From positions 1-8,238 of the forward strand of contig SBBK01000114.1 of assembly GCA_005240025.1 (NCBI GenBank): a DNA stretch of 8,238 nucleotides. Reading direction: 5' to 3'. Made by a program: the position numbers and the translations under genes. The stretch is from an archaeon. GTDB taxonomy: Archaea; Thermoproteota; Nitrososphaeria; Nitrososphaerales; Nitrosopumilaceae. Below, in pieces: positions 1 to 5,586 of this stretch (position 1 is the stretch's first letter; every line of letters starts with the position of its first letter). The notes beneath the pieces were generated by a model that was not told the origin of the DNA, did no database searches, and worked only from the letters and a program-made list of their open reading frames with translations.

Positions 1-41
1 CCCGTGGGCAGCTAAGAAGATGCGTATTTCTTCTACTAACC

Positions 42-50
42 TTTAAAATA
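42..50 (+). promoter_or_regulatory. TATA box of the cyclophilin gene
   Basis: The A/T-only run TTTAAAATA is centred about 27 bp upstream of the ATG at 73. In archaea transcription starts roughly 25 bp downstream of the TATA centre, so the mRNA is probably leaderless or nearly so. No Shine-Dalgarno precedes the ATG, which agrees. Assigned by position and composition only. Confidence 0.5.
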
Positions 51-72
51 AGCCATTTTCATCCGAAAACAG

Positions 73-711
73 ATGCTTATTTCATCACGCTTTGCTGGTG
101 TTTGTGCAGTAGTTTTTGGGATATTGCTGATTAGCTCTATTGCCTTTGACAGTGCCTATGGTACAGAGTCCAAAGTCACCAAAAGCAAAGTAGCCAAAAA
201 GGATTTGGCCAAAAAATCCACCTCAAAGGGCAACACTGCAAAAATCTCTACCTCGATGGGAAATATTGAAATCAAGCTAAAACCAGATGTTGCGCCAAAA
301 ACCGTTGAAAACTTTAAGAAACTTGCAAAATCGAAATTCTACGACGGAACATTATTTCATAGAATTATTTCAGGTTTTATGATACAGGGCGGTGATCCAA
401 ACACAAAGACCTCCGATACCAGCATCTGGGGTTACGGAGGACCAGGATACACAGTTGATGCCGAGATCAGCAACCTCAAACACACAAAATATGTTGTATC
501 AATGGCCAGAGGCCAAGACATCAACAGTGGTGGTTCGCAGTTTTTCATCATGGTTGGAGACGGGGCGTGGCTTGATGGCCAGTACACCATCTTTGGCGAG
601 GTAACAAAAGGAAAGGGTGTTGTTGACAAGATCGCTGCCTTGGAAACAAATGCGTTTGATCAGCCAGTAGACACAGAAGATGCGCGGATCAAGTCCATAA
701 GAATAAAATAG
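73..711 (+). CDS. Exported cyclophilin-type peptidyl-prolyl cis-trans isomerase
   Basis: A 212-residue protein predicted to catalyse cis-trans isomerisation of Xaa-Pro bonds during protein folding outside the cytoplasmic membrane. Residues 1-30 look like a Sec signal peptide: one Arg near the N-terminus, a hydrophobic core at about 8-24, and A28-Y-G30 as a type I signal peptidase site. A Lys/Ser/Thr-rich linker covers about 31-55. The cyclophilin domain (about 56-212) has FHR at 95-97, F102-M103 and Q105-GGD, SQFF at 155-158 and W166-LDG, matching the catalytic Arg, Phe, Met, Gln and Trp of cyclophilin A. The position of CypA His126 is Tyr171, a change I believe occurs in prokaryotic cyclophilins. 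The ATG at 73 is chosen because it gives a complete signal peptide and fits the TATA box spacing. Monocistronic layout; no partner gene is evident. The enzyme family is clear; export is inferred from the N-terminus. Confidence 0.93.
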   Translation: MLISSRFAGVCAVVFGILLISSIAFDSAYGTESKVTKSKVAKKDLAKKSTSKGNTAKISTSMGNIEIKLKPDVAPKTVENFKKLAKSKFYDGTLFHRIISGFMIQGGDPNTKTSDTSIWGYGGPGYTVDAEISNLKHTKYVVSMARGQDINSGGSQFFIMVGDGAWLDGQYTIFGEVTKGKGVVDKIAALETNAFDQPVDTEDARIKSIRIK

Positions 712-731
712 TTTGAGAGATCGTTAAACTA
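709..731 (+). terminator. Possible hairpin at the end of the cyclophilin gene
   Basis: TAGTTT at 709-714, which includes the stop codon, is exactly complementary to AAACTA at 726-731 across an 11-nt loop. Only short T runs follow (TTTT near 748-751). A six-base-pair stem is weak, and archaeal termination depends more on T tracts, so this is a tentative call. Confidence 0.2.
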
Positions 732-850
732 GACGGTATTCCTCCAATTTTAGTTTGTGACAGACCTTCTTCAGCTGCCCCAAGTAAAGACGAGCAGGAT
801 CCCTGTCAATTACACAGAATTAAATATCACAAAAATGACTGCCAGAACAT
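712..850. other. 139-bp intergenic region without a gene
   Basis: It separates the cyclophilin gene from the next same-strand gene. Besides the stop-codon hairpin and the TATA box at 819-827, it holds a 6-bp inverted pair, TGACAG (758-763) and CTGTCA (803-808), about 39 nt apart. Nested inside is a smaller CAGG/CCTG pair at 795-805. No tRNA T-loop signature or convincing ORF is visible. A small RNA cannot be excluded, but nothing here demonstrates one. Confidence 0.4.
819..827 (+). promoter_or_regulatory. TATA box of the 106-residue unknown protein gene
   Basis: ATTAAATAT is centred about 28 bp before the ATG at 851, which predicts a start site within a few bases of the start codon. No Shine-Dalgarno is seen before the ATG. 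An upstream ATG at 835 is in another frame and soon meets a stop. Confidence 0.45.
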
Positions 851-1171
851 ATGAAAAAAGAATACATCATAGTTAGAATAGACGCAGCCCCAGATGGCGC
901 ACCATATGTAGTAGTGTCACTTTCCCCTGCCAAGGATTTTAAGGAGAGCAGCCAGTTTCCACAATCCCCCCTTGGCACAGGCGTGATGGGGTTTTCCAAT
1001 ATGGACGACATGATGAAAGGTTTGAACAAAATGTTCTCAGGCGGGGTCTTTGGAATGCCAGGCGCAGTAACAAGTATCAAGCTCGACATGCGAGAGTACA
1101 AGGAACTTGGGTTGTCTGTTGGCGACAAAATTTATCTAGAGATTTCCAAGCCGGAGAACATCGGAATTTAA
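851..1171 (+). CDS. Small conserved-type protein of unknown function (106 aa)
   Basis: I do not recognise a defined family with certainty. The N-terminus (MKKEYIIVRID, then APYVVVSLSP at about 18-27) and the C-terminus (SIKLDMREYKEL at about 75-86, then VGDKIYLEI) look like beta-strand blocks of a small barrel. They flank a Gly/Met/Phe-rich, probably flexible middle at about 40-72 containing MDDMMKGLNKMF. There is no signal peptide, membrane segment or cysteine-based metal site. The C-terminal hydroxyl/Gly-Asp block faintly resembles arcadin-1-like archaeal proteins, but I would not assign it on that basis. The ATG at 851 fits the TATA spacing. It stands alone between a same-strand cyclophilin gene and a convergent ACT-domain gene. 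Coding status is supported by a complete ORF, its own TATA box and a protein-like composition. Confidence 0.75.
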   Translation: MKKEYIIVRIDAAPDGAPYVVVSLSPAKDFKESSQFPQSPLGTGVMGFSNMDDMMKGLNKMFSGGVFGMPGAVTSIKLDMREYKELGLSVGDKIYLEISKPENIGI

Positions 1172-1255
1172 TCTTCTCAACATTTTAAAATCATTTAATA
1201 AAAAATCAGAAAAACTGGCTGATATTTTAAAATTGACTAATTTTGTGTGCGGGTT
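1172..1255. other. 84-bp gap between convergent genes with two copies of a 10-nt palindrome
   Basis: The self-complementary sequence ATTTTAAAAT occurs exactly at 1182-1191 and again at 1224-1233. Between them ATCAG (1205-1209) pairs with CTGAT (1219-1223). The region probably carries the 3' ends and termination signals of both flanking genes. Confidence 0.4.
1198..1214 (-). terminator. T-tract terminator for the ACT-domain gene
   Basis: Read on the minus strand, about 40-55 nt past the stop codon at 1256, there is a T5 run (1210-1214) followed by a T6 run (1200-1205). Paired oligo-T tracts are the usual intrinsic terminator of archaeal RNA polymerase. The ATCAG/CTGAT mini-hairpin overlaps it. 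Confidence 0.45.
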
Positions 1256-1921
1256 TCATCTTGCTATATCGGCCCGCAAGACCTCGTATGCTTTTGATGC
1301 GTTCTCCTCTCTTAGGACCAGTATGATGTCGTCCTGAGAAAAGAAGGCATTTTGGAGCTCGATTCCGTTTGTGTGAAGCAGTTCTGCCACATAGGATACC
1401 ACGTCAGTTCTGTTTTGGTCCTGCGGAATTCTAATCTTGATTTTTGCCAGACCGGTGTTGAAAAGGTTTTTTGCAGAAGGAAACGAGTCAAATATTCTTC
1501 TGATATCGGCGAGATCTTCCGTTAAAACCCGGAATGTCGAGTCCGCCATTTTGAAAAACTCGTAATCAGAATCATATTGCTCGAATTTGTTCAAAATCGA
1601 TGTTGCGTCGTTTTTGTCCATTTCACTTGTAGAAAATTTAATGTCCAGTATTCCATCGGTAAGCGAGAGCCTTGCATTTTTGAGGATGGGTTCGGGTTTT
1701 ACCTCGTCTTTTTCTTCAAAAGAATCCGCATAACGCTTGATGGCCACAACTATGGTGTTCAGATTAACCTGGTTGCCAAGGTGCCTTTCCACGTCAGGTT
1801 GGATTTTTACAGCCAGCGCAGTATAGTTGATGACGTCCATTTTCATACAGTCATAAATAGAGCGATTCCTCGTGATGATTTCACGTACCGCTTCAGGCAC
1901 AGAAAGGCTGGCAGTTCTCAT
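1256..1921 (-). CDS. ACT-domain protein, putative amino-acid-responsive regulator
   Basis: A 221-residue cytoplasmic protein. Residues about 6-66 form a helical N-terminal block resembling the winged-helix-like head of archaeal predicted regulators of amino acid metabolism: VPEAVREIITRN, then a conserved-looking INYTALA at about 31-37, then NTIVVAIKRY. Residues about 84-145 and 157-217 each have the beta-alpha-beta-beta-alpha-beta rhythm of an ACT domain; the second is the clearer, with IKIRIP, VVSYVAELLHTNGIEL and DDIILVLREENASKAYEVL. ACT domains usually bind amino acids and control enzymes or regulators. The ligand and the target are unknown here. The ATG at 1921 sits about 24 bp from a minus-strand TATA box, so the mRNA is near-leaderless. 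The gene is divergent from hsp20 and shares a sequence element with it. No catalytic domain is visible. Confidence 0.75.
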   Translation of the reverse strand: MRTASLSVPEAVREIITRNRSIYDCMKMDVINYTALAVKIQPDVERHLGNQVNLNTIVVAIKRYADSFEEKDEVKPEPILKNARLSLTDGILDIKFSTSEMDKNDATSILNKFEQYDSDYEFFKMADSTFRVLTEDLADIRRIFDSFPSAKNLFNTGLAKIKIRIPQDQNRTDVVSYVAELLHTNGIELQNAFFSQDDIILVLREENASKAYEVLRADIAR

Positions 1922-1932
1922 AACACCATTAT

Positions 1933-1941
1933 GTTATGTCA
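1933..1941 (-). promoter_or_regulatory. Candidate operator, minus-strand copy (TGACATAAC)
   Basis: On the minus strand TGACATAAC directly follows the TATA box of the ACT-domain gene. It matches 8 of 9 bases with TGTCATAAC at 1995-2003, which directly follows the hsp20 TATA box. A protein bound here would block polymerase loading, so a repressor site is plausible. Function is inferred from position and repetition only. Confidence 0.35.
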
Positions 1942-1949
1942 TATATAAT
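1941..1949 (-). promoter_or_regulatory. TATA box of the ACT-domain gene
   Basis: The minus-strand reading is TTATATAT, centred about 24 bp upstream of the ATG at 1921. The predicted start site falls on or very near the start codon. Confidence 0.5.
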
Positions 1950-1984
1950 AGGTTTGTGTCACGATATTGGCAAATCTGCGATAT

Positions 1985-1995
1985 CTTTATATTTT
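1985..1995 (+). promoter_or_regulatory. TATA box of the hsp20-cdc48 operon
   Basis: CTTTATATTTT is centred near 1990, which predicts transcription from about 2015. That leaves a leader of roughly 10 nt to the ATG at 2025, or about 4 nt to the GTG at 2019. No Shine-Dalgarno is present. Confidence 0.5.
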
Positions 1996-2003
1996 GTCAT
2001 AAC
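1995..2003 (+). promoter_or_regulatory. Candidate operator, plus-strand copy (TGTCATAAC)
   Basis: It overlaps the end of the hsp20 TATA box and precedes the predicted transcription start, in the same relative place as TGACATAAC at the divergent promoter. The symmetry suggests one regulator acting on both genes; this is an inference. Confidence 0.35.
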
Positions 2004-2024
2004 TATTACAACCAATAGGTGTTT

Positions 2025-2525
2025 ATGACAATGTTCTTCGATGAGGAATTCGACAGACTCTTCAAGAGAATGTCCAGGTCCTTTATGGATCTTGACGATA
2101 TCTTTGACGAGGCTACAAAATCAGGCGGCAAGACCTTTGGGCCATTTTATTATGGTTATTCTATGACCATTGGGCCAGACGGCAGACCGCAAGTGAGAGA
2201 ATACGGAAATGTCAGGCCGGGCCTGCTTCCAACGGCTGACACGCGGGAGCCAATTGCAGACACAATCGTTGACGAAAAGGAAGGAGTTCTCAAACTCATA
2301 GCAGAAATGCCAGGAGTTGAGAAAAAAGACATCAAAATACTAGTGGAAGGCAATACGGTCAACATTGATGCAGAGTGTGGAGACAAAAAGTACCACGGCA
2401 GGGTTCCAATCCGACACAAGGTTGACTCGGATTCGGTGAAAGCAACATACACAAATGGAATCCTGGAGGTGCAGTTTGCTCTAAAGGAAGACAGGCCGAA
2501 AGGCAAAACAGTGGAGGTAAACTAA
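2025..2525 (+). CDS. hsp20: Hsp20 / alpha-crystallin small heat-shock protein
   Basis: An ATP-independent holdase that keeps unfolding proteins soluble. It is 166 residues from the ATG at 2025. GTG at 2019 (168 aa) and ATG at 2031 (164 aa) are also possible; 2025 fits the TATA spacing best. In the 168-residue numbering, 1-80 is a variable arm with many acidic and aromatic residues ([14 protein letters not shown], then an FYYGY patch). The alpha-crystallin domain runs about 82-157, with EMPGV at 96-100, KKDIKI at 102-107 and the signature A-x-Y-x-NG-x-L-E-V at about 142-151. The short tail ends VEV, which can stand in for the I-x-I anchor used in oligomer assembly. It has its own TATA box, is divergent from the ACT-domain gene, and is followed after 22 bp by cdc48, pointing to one transcript and joint work in protein quality control. 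Family assignment is firm. Confidence 0.9.
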   Translation: MTMFFDEEFDRLFKRMSRSFMDLDDIFDEATKSGGKTFGPFYYGYSMTIGPDGRPQVREYGNVRPGLLPTADTREPIADTIVDEKEGVLKLIAEMPGVEKKDIKILVEGNTVNIDAECGDKKYHGRVPIRHKVDSDSVKATYTNGILEVQFALKEDRPKGKTVEVN

Positions 2526-2531
2526 CCTCCC

Positions 2532-2549
2532 TTTTTATGGTGATACCAT
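2532..2549 (+). promoter_or_regulatory. Shine-Dalgarno within a start-codon hairpin before cdc48
   Basis: GGTGAT at 2539-2544 matches the archaeal anti-Shine-Dalgarno and lies 3 nt before the ATG at 2548. It decides the start. ATGGT (2537-2541) pairs perfectly with ACCAT (2545-2549), so a 5-bp, 3-nt-loop hairpin could cover both the ribosome site and the AUG. A T5 tract at 2532-2536 could permit partial termination between the two genes. Confidence 0.5.
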
Positions 2550-4677
2550 GATAGACATCATATTAAGAATTGACGAAATCCCACAGAAGCTTGTTGGTAA
2601 GGGAATTGCGGTAATTGATCCTAAAATAGTCAGGGAAAACAAATGGCAGACAGGACAAATTGTCGAGCTTGTGGCAAACAAAAAAACCCATGTAAAGATT
2701 TGGCCTGGATCTGCAGATGATTTTGGTTCTGGAGTCATCAGGATTGACGGCCTGACAAGACACAACATTGGTGCAGGGATTGGAGAAAAGGCATCGCTCA
2801 AAACTGTAGATTCCGCGGAAGCGGACCAGATTGTGCTTTCGCCCGTGGAAAAAATAACAGTCGAAGGGCTCCAGGAATACATGTCATCGCTGTACGAGGG
2901 ACACGTCTTTACCACCGGAGACACCATTATTGTAAATACCTCGCTTGGTGGAAAAACCCAGCTAGTTATCACATCTACCACGCCAGCAAAGCCGGTAATC
3001 GTCACTCAGAAGACAAAGTTCAAGCTTGGCACCATGACAAAATCAGTAGATAACACCATACCGAGAATAACCTACGATGATTTGGGCGGCCTAAAAAAGG
3101 AGGTCCAGAAAATAAGGGAAATGGTGGAATTGCCCATGCGCCACCCAGAACTGTTTGAAAAACTAGGCGTCGAGGCTCCAAAGGGAGTTCTTTTGTACGG
3201 GCCTCCGGGCACGGGAAAAACCCTCCTTGCAAAGGCGGTGGCTGGAGAGACAAACTCGCATTTTACTTCGATTTCAGGCCCCGAGATAATGGGCAAATAC
3301 TATGGCGAGTCCGAGGAAAGGCTGCGTGAGATATTCAAACAGGCAGAGGAAAATACCCCGAGCATAGTCTTCATTGATGAAATAGATTCCATTGCGCCAA
3401 AGCGCGACGAGGTGACAGGAGAGGTGGAAAAAAGAATCGTTTCCCAGTTGCTCACGCTAATGGACGGAATGAGATCAAGAGGCAAGGTGGTAGTGATTGC
3501 AGCGACGAACAGACCTGACTCGATTGATCCTGCATTAAGGAGACCTGGACGTTTTGACAGGGAAATAGAAATAGGCATACCAGACGAGGAGGGCCGCCTA
3601 GAGATACTAAATATCCACACCAGAGGAATGCCCGTAGATGAAAAGGTAAACCTAAAACAAATTGCCAAAGTAACGCATGGGTTTGTAGGTGCGGACCTGG
3701 AATCACTGGCAAAAGAATCTGCAATGAGATCGTTGCGGAGAATTTTGCCGGACATTGACTTGGATCAGGAAAAGATTTCAGCAGAGATTTTGCAAAAAAT
3801 AAAAATCGTAGACGAGGACTTTAGAGACGCCCTCAAGGAGGTAAGGCCGTCAGCCCTCAGGGAGGTGCTTGTCGAGGTCCCCAATGTGACATGGGATGAC
3901 GTTGGTGGACTGGAGTCACTCAAAGAAGAGCTCAAAGAGGCAGTAGAGTGGCCGCTAAAGCACAAAGAGGCATTCCAGTATGTTGATGTGTCCCCCCCAA
4001 AGGGAATTTTATTTCACGGTCCCCCGGGAACTGGGAAGACTTTGATTGCAAAAGCGCTTGCAAAGATGACCGAATCCAACTTTATCTCAGTCAAAGGGCC
4101 GGAGCTGCTCTCAAAGTGGGTCGGCGAGTCCGAAAAAGGAGTACGCGAAATATTTCGGAAGGCACGACAGGCCTCGCCGTGCATAATCTTCTTTGACGAG
4201 ATAGATGCGCTTGTCCCTACAAGAAATAGTGCTGATTCCTCACACGTAACAGAAAACGTAGTATCCCAGATACTGACGGAAATTGACGGCCTCGAAGAGC
4301 TGCATGGTGTGTTGGTAGTTGGTGCAACAAACCGCCTGGACATTGTAGATTCAGCACTGCTAAGACCTGGCAGATTTGATAGGATAATCGAGGTACCAAG
4401 GCCAGACGCAAAGGGTAGAAGACATATCTTTAAGATTCACACAAGGAAAAAACCCCTTGCAGACAATGTCAACCTAGAGAAGCTTGTCGATATGACAGAT
4501 GGATTTACGGGAGCAGAGATTGCGGCAGTATGCTCAAGGGCAGCCATTGCTGCTCTCAGGCGGCATGTAGGAGGACAGACAGAATCATACAGAGACATCA
4601 AAATAACGCAGCAAGACCTGGTTGATGCAGTAAACAAGGTTCGTCTCCCTGCACCCAGAACTTCTGCAGTAGCTTAG
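2548..4677 (+). CDS. cdc48: Cdc48/VAT-family AAA+ unfoldase (N-D1-D2)
   Basis: A 709-residue hexameric ATPase that threads and unfolds proteins, in archaea probably feeding the 20S proteasome. Residues 1 to about 160 form the N domain (double-psi barrel, then a second beta subdomain). D1 has Walker A GPPGTGKT at 218-225, Walker B IVFIDE at 273-278, sensor-1 N321 and arginine fingers R332 and R335. D2 has Walker A at 491-498, Walker B IIFFDE at 546-551, sensor-1 N595 and arginine fingers R606 and R609. The D1 pore loop is KYYG (250-253), aromatic as in Thermoplasma VAT and unlike the KLAG of eukaryotic p97. The D2 loop is KWVG (523-526). All ATPase residues are intact, so both rings should be active. 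The tail ends PRTSAVA, without a C-terminal HbYX motif. It is the second gene of the hsp20 operon and has its own Shine-Dalgarno. Its stop overlaps the restored end of the opposing GNAT gene by 4 bp. Confidence 0.97.
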   Translation: MIDIILRIDEIPQKLVGKGIAVIDPKIVRENKWQTGQIVELVANKKTHVKIWPGSADDFGSGVIRIDGLTRHNIGAGIGEKASLKTVDSAEADQIVLSPVEKITVEGLQEYMSSLYEGHVFTTGDTIIVNTSLGGKTQLVITSTTPAKPVIVTQKTKFKLGTMTKSVDNTIPRITYDDLGGLKKEVQKIREMVELPMRHPELFEKLGVEAPKGVLLYGPPGTGKTLLAKAVAGETNSHFTSISGPEIMGKYYGESEERLREIFKQAEENTPSIVFIDEIDSIAPKRDEVTGEVEKRIVSQLLTLMDGMRSRGKVVVIAATNRPDSIDPALRRPGRFDREIEIGIPDEEGRLEILNIHTRGMPVDEKVNLKQIAKVTHGFVGADLESLAKESAMRSLRRILPDIDLDQEKISAEILQKIKIVDEDFRDALKEVRPSALREVLVEVPNVTWDDVGGLESLKEELKEAVEWPLKHKEAFQYVDVSPPKGILFHGPPGTGKTLIAKALAKMTESNFISVKGPELLSKWVGESEKGVREIFRKARQASPCIIFFDEIDALVPTRNSADSSHVTENVVSQILTEIDGLEELHGVLVVGATNRLDIVDSALLRPGRFDRIIEVPRPDAKGRRHIFKIHTRKKPLADNVNLEKLVDMTDGFTGAEIAAVCSRAAIAALRRHVGGQTESYRDIKITQQDLVDAVNKVRLPAPRTSAVA

Positions 4678-5121
4678 GGCTTTTTTGTCAGAGTAACTGC
4701 GACGTTGTCAAACCCAATTTTTTTGTAGAATCGCCGGGCTGCCCTTCTTTGATTACCGGATTCCAGTCCAATCCGAAAACACTTTTTTCTTTTTTACCAG
4801 TTTTTGGCAGGAACTCATTAGTTTTTTTCCAATGCCTTTGTTTCTGTATTGACCAGATACGACGAGCTCCGGTATCCACAGTTCCGGCGTTGTCCGGTTT
4901 AATCTTGGAATGAAAACGACACTTGCCATCCCCACTATTTTGTCCTTATCACACGCAACGAGAATTTGTTTGCCTAAGATGTAATTTCGGATTAATTTTA
5001 GAAACAATGCCTTTTGGCTTTTGTGTGGTACGGGTCTGCCCAGCTCTACAAGCAAATCCAAGATTGCGGTTTTGTCCTTGGTTTTGGCCCTTCTAACTTT
5101 GATCATTTCACATCTGCCCAC
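4674..5121 (-). pseudogene. GNAT-family N-acetyltransferase, split by a one-base frameshift
   Basis: Resembles GNAT enzymes that move an acetyl group from acetyl-CoA to an amine; the substrate is unknown. Reading starts at ATG 5106, or GTG 5121. The acetyl-CoA loop is visible as R88-N-K-G91-I-G93 after the PELVVS strand. After the four-lysine run at 105-108 the frame continues only as VFSDWTGIR and stops at 4753. If one A is removed from the tract at 4783-4795 (A6-G-A6 on the coding strand), the frame instead reads CFRIGLESGNQ, then AARRFYKKIGF, and ends ...TLTKKP at a TAA at 4674-4676. That is the expected GNAT motif B and C-terminus, giving a normal length of 143 residues. Explanations are a sequencing or assembly indel in a homopolymer (most likely), a recent inactivating mutation, or slippage-based recoding. 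The ferredoxin gene lies upstream on the same strand, but T tracts separate them. Confidence 0.82.
4681..4724 (+). terminator. T-tract terminators downstream of cdc48
   Basis: T6 at 4681-4686 begins four bases after the cdc48 stop and T7 lies at 4718-4724. More follow at 4783-4788 and 4790-4795. Such runs terminate archaeal RNA polymerase. Here they are the antisense of AAA lysine codons in the convergent acetyltransferase gene, so the same bases serve both. Confidence 0.5.
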
Positions 5122-5142
5122 AAATTAGAACATTCACTAGAC

Positions 5143-5157
5143 AAAAATTATGAAAAA
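5143..5157 (-). terminator. T-tract terminator for the ferredoxin gene
   Basis: On the minus strand two T5 runs (5153-5157 and 5143-5147) lie 20-34 nt past the ferredoxin stop at 5177. This would separate ferredoxin expression from the acetyltransferase gene that follows. Confidence 0.45.
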
Positions 5158-5176
5158 GAAATTTGAAAGACTGAAC

Positions 5177-5476
5177 CTAGTCGATAAGTTCAGTCCAGCC
5201 TTTGACGAAGACTGAGTTCTTGTATAGAGGAACTGGTTGACCTACTGTGAAGTCCATTGGTCTCATCCAAAAGATTGCCTTTGTTGGACACACGCCGATG
5301 CATGCACCGTCCGAAATGCATCTTTCTGGATAAAAGACAAATGCCTTTCCTCTTTTCCAGCCTTCAACTGGTTTTACTCTGAGTACATCTGGTCCCAGGC
5401 TTGTGCAGATTTCAACGCATAGTGCGCAACCAATACACATCTGTTCGCCAATGTCTGGTAAAATTGCTACTGGCAT
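5177..5476 (-). CDS. Dicluster ferredoxin with one Asp-substituted cluster site
   Basis: A small soluble electron carrier, 99 residues from the ATG at 5476. A TTG at 5485 would add three residues, but the ATG is preferred for its codon and TATA spacing. In the 102-residue numbering the first motif is C17-x2-C20-x2-C23-x3-C27, followed by TSLGP rather than the usual Pro. The second is C56-x2-D59-x2-C62-x3-C66-P. In dicluster ferredoxins the fourth Cys of each motif serves the other cluster. Cluster A would therefore use C17, C20, C23 and C66 ([4Fe-4S]). Cluster B would use C27, C56 and C62 plus D59, giving a [3Fe-4S] or Asp-ligated [4Fe-4S] centre. The block CISDGACIGVCP closely resembles the CIxDGxC segment of Sulfolobales zinc-ferredoxins, though in the other motif order. 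The tail (GQPVPLYKN, then VKGWTELI) is unusual. The redox partner is not encoded nearby. Confidence 0.9.
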   Translation of the reverse strand: MPVAILPDIGEQMCIGCALCVEICTSLGPDVLRVKPVEGWKRGKAFVFYPERCISDGACIGVCPTKAIFWMRPMDFTVGQPVPLYKNSVFVKGWTELID

Positions 5477-5502
5477 TTTTATCAAATAAACTTCCTTTAG
5501 GC

Positions 5503-5514
5503 TATTAATATAAT
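5503..5514 (-). promoter_or_regulatory. TATA box of the ferredoxin gene
   Basis: The minus-strand reading is ATTATATTAATA, centred about 33 bp upstream of the ATG at 5476. It predicts a leader of roughly 8 nt. Confidence 0.45.
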
Positions 5515-5530
5515 TTCCCTAAAAACTGGC

Positions 5531-5571
5531 AATTATAACGGCGTTTGCAATTTTTTAACAGTGTTATAATT
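5531..5571. repeat. 9-bp perfect inverted repeat between the ferredoxin and KaiC-like genes
   Basis: AATTATAAC (5531-5539) and GTTATAATT (5563-5571) are exact reverse complements separated by 23 nt. The repeat lies about 17 bp upstream of the ferredoxin TATA box and just past the end of the KaiC-like gene. It could be a dimeric regulator site or part of a transcript end. Nothing in the sequence separates these options. Confidence 0.4.
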
Positions 5572-5586
5572 TTGATCGCGTTTTGA

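Noticed and set aside
2..46. Open frame on the plus strand ending at TAA 44-46 (reads PWAAKKMRISSTNL), a possible C-terminus of an upstream gene.
   Set aside because: Only 14 codons are visible, another frame is also open to the window edge, and no motif allows an assignment.
712..850. Possible small RNA or tRNA in the intergenic region after the cyclophilin gene.
   Set aside because: There is no T-loop consensus, no cloverleaf pairing and only weak 4-6 bp stems.
1577..1948. 123-codon plus-strand open frame across the ACT-domain gene.
   Set aside because: It lies antisense to a well-supported gene, has no promoter or motif, and its composition looks translated from the wrong strand.
2156..2506. 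Long open frames antisense to hsp20, cdc48, the cyclophilin and the class V enzyme genes.
   Set aside because: They mirror the coding frames of clear family members, show no domain motifs and have serine/proline-rich composition typical of antisense shadows.
4688..4879. Alternative minus-strand frame after the GNAT lysine run, reached by -1 slippage on an A-AAA-AAG heptamer like that of bacterial dnaX.
   Set aside because: The heptamer is real, but the -1 product (…SVFGLDWNPV…) has no GNAT motifs. The homologous C-terminus is in the +1 frame, so -1 programmed frameshifting does not explain the gene.
5477..5485. TTG start at 5485 for the ferredoxin, adding three residues.
   Set aside because: The ATG at 5476 starts a normal ferredoxin N-terminus and fits the TATA box spacing; no Shine-Dalgarno supports the TTG.
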